DNA of 64,000 nucleotides. It comes from Leptospiraceae bacterium. Its GTDB lineage: Bacteria; Spirochaetota; Leptospiria; Leptospirales; Leptospiraceae. Below are positions 8,600 to 18,096 of the stretch, piece by piece. Both the position numbers and the translations under genes were made by a program. The stretch's first letter is position 1, and the number at the start of each line of letters is the position of its first letter. The notes below the pieces were generated by a model that was not told the DNA's origin, searched no databases, and saw nothing but the letters and a program-made list of their open reading frames with translations. Where the stretch lies: positions 953,001 through 1,017,000 of the forward strand of contig JACKPC010000002.1 of assembly GCA_024233835.1 (NCBI GenBank), in the 5' to 3' direction.

Positions 8600-11168
8600 C
8601 CTTTTTCTCCCTTGCTACACTCAGGCTCTTTTTCTTGGATGCAGTCTTTTTCTTTCTTACTTTTTTCTTTGAAACTATTGTCTTAATTTCTAAATTTTCT
8701 ATCTCAGTATTCTTTTGAAGATGAGGAAGCACTTTCTCGCCTGTGTCTATACTTTTTTCAGACACGCTTTTATCCTCAGGAGATTTATTTTCTTGTTCTG
8801 ATTTGTCCTGTTCGGATACTTCTTTTCCCTCTAATTTTTTTGTTTCTTCCGGCTTTGGATATTTCGGCCTGGAATGCAGACTTGATAGTAGAACTTCTTT
8901 GAAGGATGATTTAATGATTAAGAGGTCTCCAATGGTAAGACCGGACTCGTCTAATTGACTTTCTGCCAGTTTTATATTAATTATTTTTTGTATAAGTTCA
9001 TCTACACTTTCCGAACTTACCACATCAAGCGAACGACTGGCAGCTTCCACCGAATCAGCGATCATAACGATAGCAGTTTCCTTAGACTGAGGCTTGGGGC
9101 CGGGATACTGAAAATCAGATTTTTTAATATTACCTCTCTGTTCATTAGTTAAGTCGGCCAGGGCTTTATGATAAAAAAATGCCATGGTACTCGTGCCGTG
9201 GTGTTCCGGGATAAAGTCAATTACCTCTCTCGGAAGACGAGCTTTTTTCGCCATTTCAATCCCATCGGTAACGTGGCGAATCACAACTGAAGCCGCTATG
9301 GATGGATTATTCTTATCCACATTTTCCGGTCTGGGAATAAGGTGCTGATTTTCAATAAAGAAACCTGCATTGGGAATCTTTCCTATATCATGGTAATAAA
9401 CACCTACCCTTGTAAGAAGCCAGTTCAAATTTAAATTTTGAGCTGCTCTTTCAGACATAGCTGCTACCATAAAAGTATGAGTATAGGTAGAAGGAGCCCT
9501 GGTAAGAAGGGATTGCAACAGGGGATGACCCGTATCAGCTAATTCCATCAATTTAAAACGAGTAGGAATATTAAACAGATATTCATAAATTGGCAACAAA
9601 AATTGAGCGGCAGTAGTGCATATAAAACCGTTGATGAGACAAATTAAATAAAGCTTAAAAATATTAGAATGTAATAGATCGGAAGTAAAACTTCCACTAC
9701 CCGTACTCACCCAATAGGGTCTGGAATCAAACAAATAACCGCTGGTGGAAACCAACATTTGCATCCCGGCAATTACAAACCCGGATTTAATAAAATCGAT
9801 TCTTTTGGTAAGTTTCCTACCGTAAATCGAAGCGATGATAGATGTGCAAAAAGAAATAAAGAAAGAGGTTGGATTATAGCGAGAAGAAATAAATACAAAT
9901 AAAGAGAGATAAAAGCCTATAGCAATAGAAAGTTGTATATCATAAATAAAACTTAAAAGTAAGCCTACCATACCTATTGGTACAAATATAGCAAAATAGT
10001 AAACCGATTCGAAATCGCTTTCCGGCTTATAAAAAGCAGCACTGATAAAATATGTGGCAATGGAAACAATCCAGATCATGCTAAATACTACCACATTACT
10101 GGATACATCGTTTAAGCGTCGTCTGTCATAGCCTTTCAAGAAAAAGCCAATAATCGAAACAAAAATAACCTGGATAATTAAAAGGGAAAGAATAGAAGTA
10201 GTGTTAGCATTCGATGCGTTATCGTTGATAATTTCCAGTTTTTTCTTAATCTCAGGAGTGATGAGTTCTCCCTTTTTGACAACCGTTTCATTAGCTACAA
10301 TTCTACTTTTTACAACCGGAACTTTATTCATCCTTGCCAGTTTTTCTTTTTCGGTTTCTTCCGGATTATAAATACAGGCAGGAAAGGAGTAAATATAAGA
10401 TACTACAAATCTTTTAACTATGGGAAGAACATTCGGATCTAATTTAATCTTATCATCTAAGATCCGACCCAGTCTATAAAAGTATTTATTCTTATCATAA
10501 ATAAACTTACGCGGGAAAATTTTCGTTCCTTCTATGATAGAATTTTTCTCCTGCGAACCTTTATTAACTATATTACCACCTGATTCACTCATCTTACTGT
10601 ATTCTTCAGGGGTATCCTTCATAATACAATGCGTAGAAAAAAGTAAATTAGTACCTTTTAATACAGCTTTTCGAACCAAATCTTTTCTTTTATAGTTAAG
10701 CAATAACTTTAAATCGGCTCGTTCCCTCTTTTTCCAACGAGGATTTTTACTCTTTAATAGAGGAACAATCCGGCTTGCATTTTCATTGGTTCCCAGAGAT
10801 TCGAGATTATCAAAATCTTCATTGATATAAGAGTTTAAACTGTTTAAAACAGTAAAATCTCTCTCAAAGATATAGGCTGCACTCTGATATGCTTTTTGTC
10901 TTTCCAGATTAGTTTTTTGCATATCCTCATAAATAATCTCTTTATTAGAAATTACAGTATCGGGAGCAAAGTTCCCTATGGCAAAGGGAGAATTTTTACC
11001 CAGTTCAATTCTTTCCTGGCCCAGATAAGGAGAGGCCACAAAAAAGGTGATCATGATAAGTGTAATGAGGACAAGTATGAGTTGTAATTTTCTTACGAAG
11101 GATATGGGTCTGACCCTGGTTAATATATCAGTTATCAAAGCCATGATAGCTTCTAACATTTTCCACAT
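8586..11168 (-). CDS. pgpH: 7TM-HD membrane phosphohydrolase (PgpH/YqfF-like)
   Basis: An 860-residue membrane protein. TM1 (about 30-47) is followed by an extracytoplasmic 7TMR-HDED domain (50-320), then a block of about seven helices (325-530) and a cytosolic HD domain with HDIGK at 593-597. Characterised PgpH proteins degrade cyclic di-AMP, so that activity is inferred here from the family. The last ~100 residues are a highly charged tail, first Glu/Ser-rich and then Lys-rich, possibly binding nucleic acid or ribosomes. That tail is not part of the family core. It lies between phoH (19-nt gap) and ybeY (overlap). Confidence 0.9.
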   Translation of the reverse strand: MWKMLEAIMALITDILTRVRPISFVRKLQLILVLITLIMITFFVASPYLGQERIELGKNSPFAIGNFAPDTVISNKEIIYEDMQKTNLERQKAYQSAAYIFERDFTVLNSLNSYINEDFDNLESLGTNENASRIVPLLKSKNPRWKKRERADLKLLLNYKRKDLVRKAVLKGTNLLFSTHCIMKDTPEEYSKMSESGGNIVNKGSQEKNSIIEGTKIFPRKFIYDKNKYFYRLGRILDDKIKLDPNVLPIVKRFVVSYIYSFPACIYNPEETEKEKLARMNKVPVVKSRIVANETVVKKGELITPEIKKKLEIINDNASNANTTSILSLLIIQVIFVSIIGFFLKGYDRRRLNDVSSNVVVFSMIWIVSIATYFISAAFYKPESDFESVYYFAIFVPIGMVGLLLSFIYDIQLSIAIGFYLSLFVFISSRYNPTSFFISFCTSIIASIYGRKLTKRIDFIKSGFVIAGMQMLVSTSGYLFDSRPYWVSTGSGSFTSDLLHSNIFKLYLICLINGFICTTAAQFLLPIYEYLFNIPTRFKLMELADTGHPLLQSLLTRAPSTYTHTFMVAAMSERAAQNLNLNWLLTRVGVYYHDIGKIPNAGFFIENQHLIPRPENVDKNNPSIAASVVIRHVTDGIEMAKKARLPREVIDFIPEHHGTSTMAFFYHKALADLTNEQRGNIKKSDFQYPGPKPQSKETAIVMIADSVEAASRSLDVVSSESVDELIQKIINIKLAESQLDESGLTIGDLLIIKSSFKEVLLSSLHSRPKYPKPEETKKLEGKEVSEQDKSEQENKSPEDKSVSEKSIDTGEKVLPHLQKNTEIENLEIKTIVSKKKVRKKKTASKKKSLSVAREKKDAGI

Positions 11169-11187
11169 ACCTATCCCCTTACATTTA

Positions 11188-12162
11188 TTAGACCAGGCTC
11201 TCGAATTTCTTAACTATTACTTCAACAAGAGAGTGTCTGGATATGTCTTCCTTACCAAATTCAACTACCCCTATTTTGTTTGTATCCCGGAAGGCATCTA
11301 CTACCCTTTGTAAGCCGGATTTCCCGGTCGCAAGGTCAACCTGGGTGACATCACCGGAAACACTCATAACCGAATTTCTTCCGAGTCTTGTCATAAACAT
11401 CTTAAGTTGGGACATGGTACAGTTTTGAGCTTCATCTAATATAATAAAAGAGTTAGATAAGGTTCTTCCCCTCATAAAAGCAATAGGAGCAATTTCAATT
11501 TTATTAACTGAAATAAGTTCCTGTGTTTTTTCAAAACCTATACATTCATACAGAGCATCATAAACCGGTCTTAAGTAGGGATCTACCTTTTGAACCAGAT
11601 CACCGGGTAAAAATCCCAGAGACTCTCCTGCTTCCACAGCAGGCCGGGTCAGGACAATCCTTTGCACTTCGCCTTCATTCAGAAGGCGACAGGCAGTGGC
11701 AATACTTAAAAAAGTTTTTCCTGTTCCCGCCGGTCCGATTCCGAAACTGAGCATATTCTTTAAAAGGCTGGTAATATACTTTTCCTGGTTTCGGGTCCTA
11801 GGGTAAATATGTCTTCCACGGAAGGTTGTAAGAATTTTTTCGCTGGGTCTCCAATCGCTTCCGGGTTGACCGTTTTTATGAATCAGGTAGTTTATATCAA
11901 AGGAATCGAACTCCTGCTTGTCCGGCCTCCTCTCAAAATTTTCCGTAAGGTTGTTAAAAAATTCAATAGCTTCCTGAACTTTCTTTTTTTCACCACCTAA
12001 CATCAAGGAGGTTCCGCGGGGGATTATATCGATTTCCAGCTTTTCTTCCAGTTCCGGGACAAGAATATCGTTAATACCGCATACCTTTTCATACAAAGCC
12101 TCGTTCAGAAAAGAGAACTTTAGCATTTCAGCGTGTTGTTTTCTGTTATTAGAAGAACTCAT
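11188..12162 (-). CDS. phoH: PhoH-like ATPase (YbeZ)
   Basis: A 324-residue cytosolic P-loop NTPase of the PhoH family, which pairs with YbeY in RNA metabolism. Walker A GPAGTGKT lies at 143-150 and Walker B IILDEAQ at 240-246. The N-terminal ~90 residues form the small KH-like region common in PhoH2/YbeZ proteins. It starts at the base before the aspS stop region and is followed 19 nt later by pgpH, so co-transcription is likely. Confidence 0.93.
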   Translation of the reverse strand: MSSSNNRKQHAEMLKFSFLNEALYEKVCGINDILVPELEEKLEIDIIPRGTSLMLGGEKKKVQEAIEFFNNLTENFERRPDKQEFDSFDINYLIHKNGQPGSDWRPSEKILTTFRGRHIYPRTRNQEKYITSLLKNMLSFGIGPAGTGKTFLSIATACRLLNEGEVQRIVLTRPAVEAGESLGFLPGDLVQKVDPYLRPVYDALYECIGFEKTQELISVNKIEIAPIAFMRGRTLSNSFIILDEAQNCTMSQLKMFMTRLGRNSVMSVSGDVTQVDLATGKSGLQRVVDAFRDTNKIGVVEFGKEDISRHSLVEVIVKKFESLV

Positions 12163-13965
12163 TTATATCTTAATATTCCGAATTTTTAATTCGGCAAGCT
12201 GTTTTTCATCTACCGGTGTTGGGCATTCGCTCATCATACAGGTTCCTTTTTGCGTTTTAGGGAAAGCAATTACATCCCGAATAGATTGAGACCCGGTCAT
12301 TAACATGAGAACCCTATCCAGACCGAGAGCAATTCCACCGTGAGGAGGAGCACCGTATTTCAGGGCTTCCAAAAGAAATCCAAATTTCGCTTCAGCTTCT
12401 TCTTTTCCTATTCCAATTAGCTCAAAAACCTTTTCCTGTATGGATTCGCTGTGTATCCTGATGCTTCCTCCACCTATTTCGTTCCCATTCAGAACCAGGT
12501 CATAGGCTTTGGATAAAAGATCTAACTTTTTAGCCTGCAAATCTTCAAGACTAGCTCCCTCCAGATCCTCATCCCTTGGTGAAGTAAAAGGGTGGTGAAC
12601 GGCTGCAATTTTGCCTGTAGCCTCATCTTTTTCGAAGAGCGGGAAGTTAACCACCCAGGAAAAATGATAAGAATTTTCAGCAGGAGTATCAAATCTCTCG
12701 GAAAGTTTCAAGCGCAGGGCTCCCAGGCTGGAATTTACAATTTTCGGAGTATCGGCCCCAAAAAATAGCATATCACCCGCTTTAGAACCGAGTCTTTCTG
12801 CAATTTTCTGCAAACATTCGGAAGAAAAACGCTTGGTTATGGTAGATTCTAAACCCTCATTCCCGTGTTTCATATAAGCAAGACCCTTGGAACGATAGTC
12901 CCGTCCGAGCCAGTTCGTCAGGTCTTCTATTTCTTTTCGGGAAATCAAAGAACCTCCCGGAACGCAGATGGCTTTTACCACTCCACCTTTTTGCAGAGCA
13001 CCGGTAAAAACCTGGAAATCAGAATCAGCGACCAGGTCGGAAACATCATGTAATTGCATTCCAAAACGTAGATCAGGTTTATCGGAACCATATTTTTCCA
13101 TGGCTTCTTTATAATCGATACGTAAGAAAGGAGCTTTTACCTTGAGACCGAAGGCTTTATCAAAGGTATGAACCACCATTTCTTCGATTTGACTTTGTAT
13201 ATCTTCCTGGTCGATGAAAGAAAACTCCATATCGAGCTGGGTAAATTCCGGTTGTCTGTCTGCTCTCAGATCCTCATCCCTAAAACATTTCACAATTTGG
13301 AAATATTTCTCAAAACCTCCCACCATGAGGATCTGTTTAAAAATCTGGGGAGACTGAGGAAGAGCGTAGTATGCTCCCGGATGAAGACGGGAAGGAACTA
13401 AGAAGTCTCTGGCTCCTTCCGGTGTAGATTTATTTAAAATGGGTGTTTCGATTTCTAAAAAGCCTTTAGAGTTTAAATATTCCCTCAAAGCAAAAATAAA
13501 TTGATGACGTTTTATGATTTTATCTTTTAAGGAATCCTTTCTAAATTCAAGATAGCGGTATTTCAGGCGGATTTCTTCCCCGGAATCATCAAACTCGTCT
13601 AGGGCAAAAGGAGGAGTTTTGGAAGGATTCAAGTCTTCTATTCTTTCGATAACAAGCTCAAACTCCCCGGTTGGAAGCTTGGGATTAATCGATTCATCGC
13701 TTCGTCTTTGCAGAATGCCTTCTACAGCAAGAACATGCTCGGAACGAACGTTTTCAGCGATGCTAAAACCATCTCCGAGATTTTCTTTCCTGGCCACAAT
13801 CTGGATAATTCCGGTTCTATCACGCAGGTCTATAAAAATGACTCCTCCCTGGTCTCGAAAACGAAAGGCCCAACCACAGAGAAAAACCTTTTTACCAACC
13901 TCTGTTTGTTTCATATCCAGAGCCCATTTACGATTTTTAAAATTCTCCTTAACCCAGCTTTTCAA
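12163..13965 (-). CDS. aspS: Aspartate-tRNA ligase
   Basis: A 600-residue bacterial-type class II synthetase that charges tRNA-Asp. The order is an N-terminal OB-fold anticodon-binding domain (about 1-105), a catalytic core with class II motifs (FRDEDLRADRQPEFTQLD is motif 2; GIALGLDRVLML is motif 3) and the inserted bacterial GAD domain (about 290-420). The length is typical. Whether it is discriminating or also charges tRNA-Asn depends on a gatCAB search outside this window. It heads the minus-strand cluster with phoH. Confidence 0.97.
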   Translation of the reverse strand: MKSWVKENFKNRKWALDMKQTEVGKKVFLCGWAFRFRDQGGVIFIDLRDRTGIIQIVARKENLGDGFSIAENVRSEHVLAVEGILQRRSDESINPKLPTGEFELVIERIEDLNPSKTPPFALDEFDDSGEEIRLKYRYLEFRKDSLKDKIIKRHQFIFALREYLNSKGFLEIETPILNKSTPEGARDFLVPSRLHPGAYYALPQSPQIFKQILMVGGFEKYFQIVKCFRDEDLRADRQPEFTQLDMEFSFIDQEDIQSQIEEMVVHTFDKAFGLKVKAPFLRIDYKEAMEKYGSDKPDLRFGMQLHDVSDLVADSDFQVFTGALQKGGVVKAICVPGGSLISRKEIEDLTNWLGRDYRSKGLAYMKHGNEGLESTITKRFSSECLQKIAERLGSKAGDMLFFGADTPKIVNSSLGALRLKLSERFDTPAENSYHFSWVVNFPLFEKDEATGKIAAVHHPFTSPRDEDLEGASLEDLQAKKLDLLSKAYDLVLNGNEIGGGSIRIHSESIQEKVFELIGIGKEEAEAKFGFLLEALKYGAPPHGGIALGLDRVLMLMTGSQSIRDVIAFPKTQKGTCMMSECPTPVDEKQLAELKIRNIKI

Positions 13966-14058
13966 TCAATCTTCATCCTTCATTTTTTCTGTAAGGGTTT
14001 AAAAAACATTGGATTTAGGCAAGTTAAATATTATTTATAGCCTCGGAGGGTTTTTGGT

Positions 14059-15099
14059 ATGCCAGAACGGGTGCTTCGATTTTTTTTATATCTTTTTTAT
14101 CCCTTAACTTTACTTTACAGGTTCTTATTTTTTTTAGATAGACTTTTAAAAAAAGAAAATTATGAGCTTAAAGATGCTGTTGTTATCAGTGTAGGAAACT
14201 TAAGCACCGGGGGAACCGGAAAAACACCCTTTATTCTTTACTTAATTGATTTTTTCGACAGACATTACCCGGCTTACCGTTCCATTGTATTAAGCAGAGG
14301 ATATGGTGGAAAAATGAGCGAGCAAGGGATGCAGGTAGAAACCTTCAACTCAACTGAAGACTGTGGAGATGAGCCCTTTCTCATTAAATTTAATCGACCC
14401 GAAGCAGAAGTAATTATTGGTAAAAAACGTTATCATGCTTACAGGAAATTTCAAAAAGAGTCTTCCGCTGCAAAAGTAATCTTTTTAGACGATGGTTTTC
14501 AGCACCATGAATTGGCCAGAAATTTCGATATTGTTTTAATTGATTCAGACAAAGGTCTCGGAAATGGGTTTACGATTCCACTCGGACACCTGCGGGAACC
14601 CCTATCCGGTTTAAAGAGAGCTGATATGGTGATATTTACCCGCTGTAAACCGGAAAACGAAGGTAAAAGGAAAGAACTTAAAAAAGAAATTTATCGGATT
14701 AAAAAGGAACTTCCCATTCTGGAAAGCCATCTTAAGGCCGAATGTTTGTTGAACTCCAAACAGGAAAAACATGATTTAGAAGAATTGGCCAATAAAGAGA
14801 TATATGCCTTTTCCGGGATAGGAAACCCTTATTCATTTGAAAGAATGTTGGTACAGTACATGCCCGCAAAGGTTCACTTCAAACATTTTCTGGATCACCA
14901 TAGCTTTAGTGAAAAAGATATAGAAAATATTATAAAAGAATCCAATGGTTACCATTGGATTATATGCACCGAAAAGGATTTTGTGAAAATCAAGGATTTC
15001 CGGATAGAAGGTCTGGAGAAAATTTTTTACCTAAAAATCCATTTTGAACTGGAAAAAGAAGAACAATTATTAGAGCAATTTAAGTGCCTCGCTTTATGA
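14059..15099 (+). CDS. lpxK: Tetraacyldisaccharide 4'-kinase
   Basis: A 346-residue inner-membrane-associated kinase that phosphorylates the 4' position of the lipid A precursor. One hydrophobic N-terminal segment (about 6-27) is followed by SVGNLSTGGTGKTPF, the family P-loop (about residues 44-58). The LDDGFQHH motif near 136 contains the conserved aspartates and histidines. Its presence shows that the organism makes lipid A. It is divergent from aspS, and its end overlaps the convergent membrane-protein gene by 6 bp. Confidence 0.96.
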   Translation: MPERVLRFFLYLFYPLTLLYRFLFFLDRLLKKENYELKDAVVISVGNLSTGGTGKTPFILYLIDFFDRHYPAYRSIVLSRGYGGKMSEQGMQVETFNSTEDCGDEPFLIKFNRPEAEVIIGKKRYHAYRKFQKESSAAKVIFLDDGFQHHELARNFDIVLIDSDKGLGNGFTIPLGHLREPLSGLKRADMVIFTRCKPENEGKRKELKKEIYRIKKELPILESHLKAECLLNSKQEKHDLEELANKEIYAFSGIGNPYSFERMLVQYMPAKVHFKHFLDHHSFSEKDIENIIKESNGYHWIICTEKDFVKIKDFRIEGLEKIFYLKIHFELEKEEQLLEQFKCLAL

Positions 15100-16008
15100 T
15101 TTCTGTATTCGAGTTTTACAGTTTCCGGCATAGGGAATATCTTTTCTTCCTAATAGACCGAATACAGAAAGAAGCATCATGAAAAGGTAAAGCAAAAAAG
15201 AGAAAGCTCCGACTGTATGCAAAATACTGAATTTATACAGGCATAAAACTAAGAAACTGAAAGCTATGAGAAAGTTTAAAATATACAGATAAAAATTATC
15301 GCGAATAAAAATAAATAAAAGGCCAAATATAACTTCCGGAATATTTACCAGACTTAAAGCGGCTGTATTTGCATCCGGGTACAAACGAAAATAGATTTTA
15401 TGCACCAGGTAACCCTGGAAATAATAACCAAGATAGAGCGACTGGAATACCCAGAAAAAACATAAAGAAAGTCGAATCAGGTATAAATTCATGCTTCGTT
15501 TCAAAGAAAGTGAAGGAGGAATTTCCTTTTCCAGATATATCTTAAGTCTATCCAGACTATAAGCCGTTACAAATTTCAAAATATGTCGAAATAGTAATAT
15601 ATCGAATAAAAACCCCAGTTTCCCGTATCTCGGCCTATATTGAAACTCGGTTCGAAACAGGGTAGAGTTTTCCGTTTCGGGGATTAGAAGATGATAACCC
15701 TTTCCTCTTCGAATCGGACAATGAGAATCTTCTGAACCAAAATTGAGTGTAGAATAAATCTCTCCATTCTCCCCTTCCTTTTCCTCAATTTCTCCGTAAC
15801 CGCTGAGTTGAAAGAATCTTCCGAAGATAGAACGAACAAAAGAAAAAGTGAATATACCTTTTTCCCTTTGTTCTTCTGTCTGCTCTCGGATAAAAATTCG
15901 ACTAAACCGTAAATCCCAGTTACTCTGATGCGTGGGATGGATAGCTTCCCTGACCTTTTCTATGGGTGCTCGGATTCGTATTTCTAAAAAAATATCTTTT
16001 AAGTTCAT
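15094..16008 (-). CDS. SRPBCC-like protein with C-terminal DoxX-like membrane domain
   Basis: A 304-residue two-part protein. Residues 1-155 look like a START/SRPBCC fold: IRIRAPIEKVREAI, a central basic and aromatic region, and an FRTEFQYRPRYG stretch. Residues 165-300 contain four hydrophobic helices in the arrangement of DoxX-like proteins. Fusions of this kind are known as uncharacterised proteins. A lipid- or hydrophobic-ligand-related role is only a guess. The start overlaps the radA stop by 4 nt (ATGA), so the two are likely translated together. Confidence 0.6.
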   Translation of the reverse strand: MNLKDIFLEIRIRAPIEKVREAIHPTHQSNWDLRFSRIFIREQTEEQREKGIFTFSFVRSIFGRFFQLSGYGEIEEKEGENGEIYSTLNFGSEDSHCPIRRGKGYHLLIPETENSTLFRTEFQYRPRYGKLGFLFDILLFRHILKFVTAYSLDRLKIYLEKEIPPSLSLKRSMNLYLIRLSLCFFWVFQSLYLGYYFQGYLVHKIYFRLYPDANTAALSLVNIPEVIFGLLFIFIRDNFYLYILNFLIAFSFLVLCLYKFSILHTVGAFSFLLYLFMMLLSVFGLLGRKDIPYAGNCKTRIQKS

Positions 16009-17366
16009 GCGAATACCTTTTCAATTTCTCGAATATGCCGGATTCCTGAAATTTCCTTTCCCGCTGAAGAAGCTTCTGTAATATTTCCTTCCGGGATGAG
16101 AATTTTTTCAATACCGATAGATTGTAGTTCTTTAATGCGTGTATTGATATGGCTAACAGGTCGAATTTCTCCGGACAAACCCACCTCCCCGATGACAGCC
16201 AGTTCTCCGCGGGGTTCTTTGTCAAGATAGCTGGATATAATACTTACACAGATGGCCAGATCCAGAGCCGGTTCGTCAACATTTAAACCCCCTGTCAGGT
16301 TACTAAAAATATCACACTCAATCATCCTCATATCAAGATACTTTTCGATGACAGCGGCCATTAATACAAGTCTTCGATTATCCAGTCCTTCAGCCATACG
16401 CCTGGCCTGCGAAAAAGAAGTACGGCTTACCAGTGCCTGCACTTCTACAGTTAAAGCCCGACTTCCTTCCATAATAGCTGAAAGCACAGAACCTGTTTTT
16501 TCCTCCCGATTCCTGGAAATAAAAAGCAGGTTTCTATCAATTACTTCACGTAAACCTTCCGAATACATTTCAAATACGGCAATATCTCCTACCGCACCGA
16601 AACGATTTTTAGCAGCCCGTAATATTCGATAATAGTTAAGTTTGTCTCCTTCAAAATACAAAACCGTATCGACCAGATGTTCTAATACCTTGGGGCCGGC
16701 GATATTCCCTTCTTTTGTTATATGACCTATGATAAAAATGGGTATATTTATTTTTTTGGCAGTCTCCAAAAGTTCCTGGGTACACTCCCGAAGCTGTGTA
16801 ATGGTTCCTGCCTGATTCATAAGAGATTCCTTATGTATTGTTTGGATGGAATCTACAAAAACCAGAGAAGGTTTTTCTTGTAAAATCATAGCTGATATAT
16901 TCTCTACATAACTTTCTCCAGAAATAAGAATATGCTCTGATTTGATTTTCATCCGCCTGGCACGAAGACTAATTTGGGAAGGAGACTCTTCTCCGGATAC
17001 ATAGATAACCCTGTGATTCTTCTCAGCCAATTTACGAGAAATTTCCAGTATTAAAGTGGACTTACCCACACCCGGCTCTCCTCCTATAAGAACGAGAGAA
17101 CCGGGAACAATTCCTCCTCCGAGCACCAGGTCAAGCTCGGAAAGTCCGGTCTTTATCCGCTTATATTCCTCCTGTTCAACTTCCTGAATCGATACCGGTT
17201 TTGCATAAGACAGAGACTGGGAACTTAAGGGTTTACTAAACCGATCTGAAGAAGAGACTTCTTCAATAATACTACTCCAGGTTCCACAGGAACTACATTT
17301 TCCTGCCCATCTGGAAAATACAGTTCCGCATTCCTGACAAATAAAATTTTTTGTCTTTTTTTTCAA
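16005..17366 (-). CDS. radA: DNA repair protein RadA
   Basis: A 453-residue branch-migration ATPase involved in recombinational repair. The N-terminal zinc finger has C10, C13, C24 and C27. Walker A GEPGVGKST lies at 96-104 and the RadA-specific KNRFG motif near residue 257. The C-terminal third is the Lon-protease-like domain without a catalytic serine-lysine pair. Length and layout are standard. The RNase D-like gene is 4 nt upstream and the SRPBCC gene overlaps downstream, forming a three-gene unit. Confidence 0.97.
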   Translation of the reverse strand: MKKKTKNFICQECGTVFSRWAGKCSSCGTWSSIIEEVSSSDRFSKPLSSQSLSYAKPVSIQEVEQEEYKRIKTGLSELDLVLGGGIVPGSLVLIGGEPGVGKSTLILEISRKLAEKNHRVIYVSGEESPSQISLRARRMKIKSEHILISGESYVENISAMILQEKPSLVFVDSIQTIHKESLMNQAGTITQLRECTQELLETAKKINIPIFIIGHITKEGNIAGPKVLEHLVDTVLYFEGDKLNYYRILRAAKNRFGAVGDIAVFEMYSEGLREVIDRNLLFISRNREEKTGSVLSAIMEGSRALTVEVQALVSRTSFSQARRMAEGLDNRRLVLMAAVIEKYLDMRMIECDIFSNLTGGLNVDEPALDLAICVSIISSYLDKEPRGELAVIGEVGLSGEIRPVSHINTRIKELQSIGIEKILIPEGNITEASSAGKEISGIRHIREIEKVFA

Positions 17367-17370
17367 ACCT

Positions 17371-18009
17371 CTAGTGTTCCAGAATTCCTGTCATTTCAAG
17401 GAGATCCAACTCCACCATGGTAGGAATAAAACGAAAACACTCTTCGGCTAATTCCAGCCTCCCTTCTCTTTCGAGCATTTCGCTGAGTATGGATTGAAGA
17501 GTTGCCAGGTAACGTACATCTTCGCAGGCGTATTCGATTTGATCGAAATTTAGATTTTTCTTGCCCCAGTCAGAGGATTGATTCTTTTTATCCATATTTT
17601 CACCGAAAAACTCACGGATGAGTTCTCGAAGACCGTGTCTGTCCGAATAGGTTCGACTAAGTTTACTCGCTATCTTGGTACAAAAAATAGGATTCACCCG
17701 GATACCCAACCAGGATTTTAAGGAACAGAGGTCCATACGGGCATAATGAAATATCTTGGTGATAGCCGGATTTTCGAGGAGTGCCTTCAGTCTCGGGGCT
17801 TCCGTTTGACCCGGAACGATTTGAACGAGGCTAAAATTATTTCGAGTATCACACATTTGGACTACGCAGAGCCTGTCACGACGGGGATTCAATCCCATCA
17901 TTTCACAGTCTACTGAGAGCGTATCATCTTCGAGATAGGTTTGAAATATGCTTTCATCCAGATCGCACTGGAATAGAATGGGTTTTATTTTAGAAGGTTT
18001 TGGGCTCAT
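17371..18009 (-). CDS. RNase D-like 3'-5' exonuclease (DEDDy)
   Basis: A 212-residue exonuclease domain only. Exo I is SVDCEMMGL with D34 and E36, Exo II is HYARMDL, and Exo III is YACEDVRYL with the tyrosine and aspartate of the DEDDy type. It lacks the C-terminal HRDC domain of full RNase D, so it belongs to the short ribonuclease D family seen in many bacteria. It probably trims structured RNA 3' ends. It heads the radA unit and is divergent from the GH36 gene. Confidence 0.85.
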   Translation of the reverse strand: MSPKPSKIKPILFQCDLDESIFQTYLEDDTLSVDCEMMGLNPRRDRLCVVQMCDTRNNFSLVQIVPGQTEAPRLKALLENPAITKIFHYARMDLCSLKSWLGIRVNPIFCTKIASKLSRTYSDRHGLRELIREFFGENMDKKNQSSDWGKKNLNFDQIEYACEDVRYLATLQSILSEMLEREGRLELAEECFRFIPTMVELDLLEMTGILEH

Positions 18010-18096
18010 AAGTTATACTTTCATTTAGAGTTCAATAAAACAAATATTTTATAGCTTAGATTTAGAAAGAAATATTTTTTTTAGAAGGGGGAGGAA

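Noticed and set aside
15094..15099. Frameshift or assembly error between lpxK and the SRPBCC-like gene
   Set aside because: The 6-bp overlap of stop codons is an ordinary compact convergent end, and both proteins are full length.
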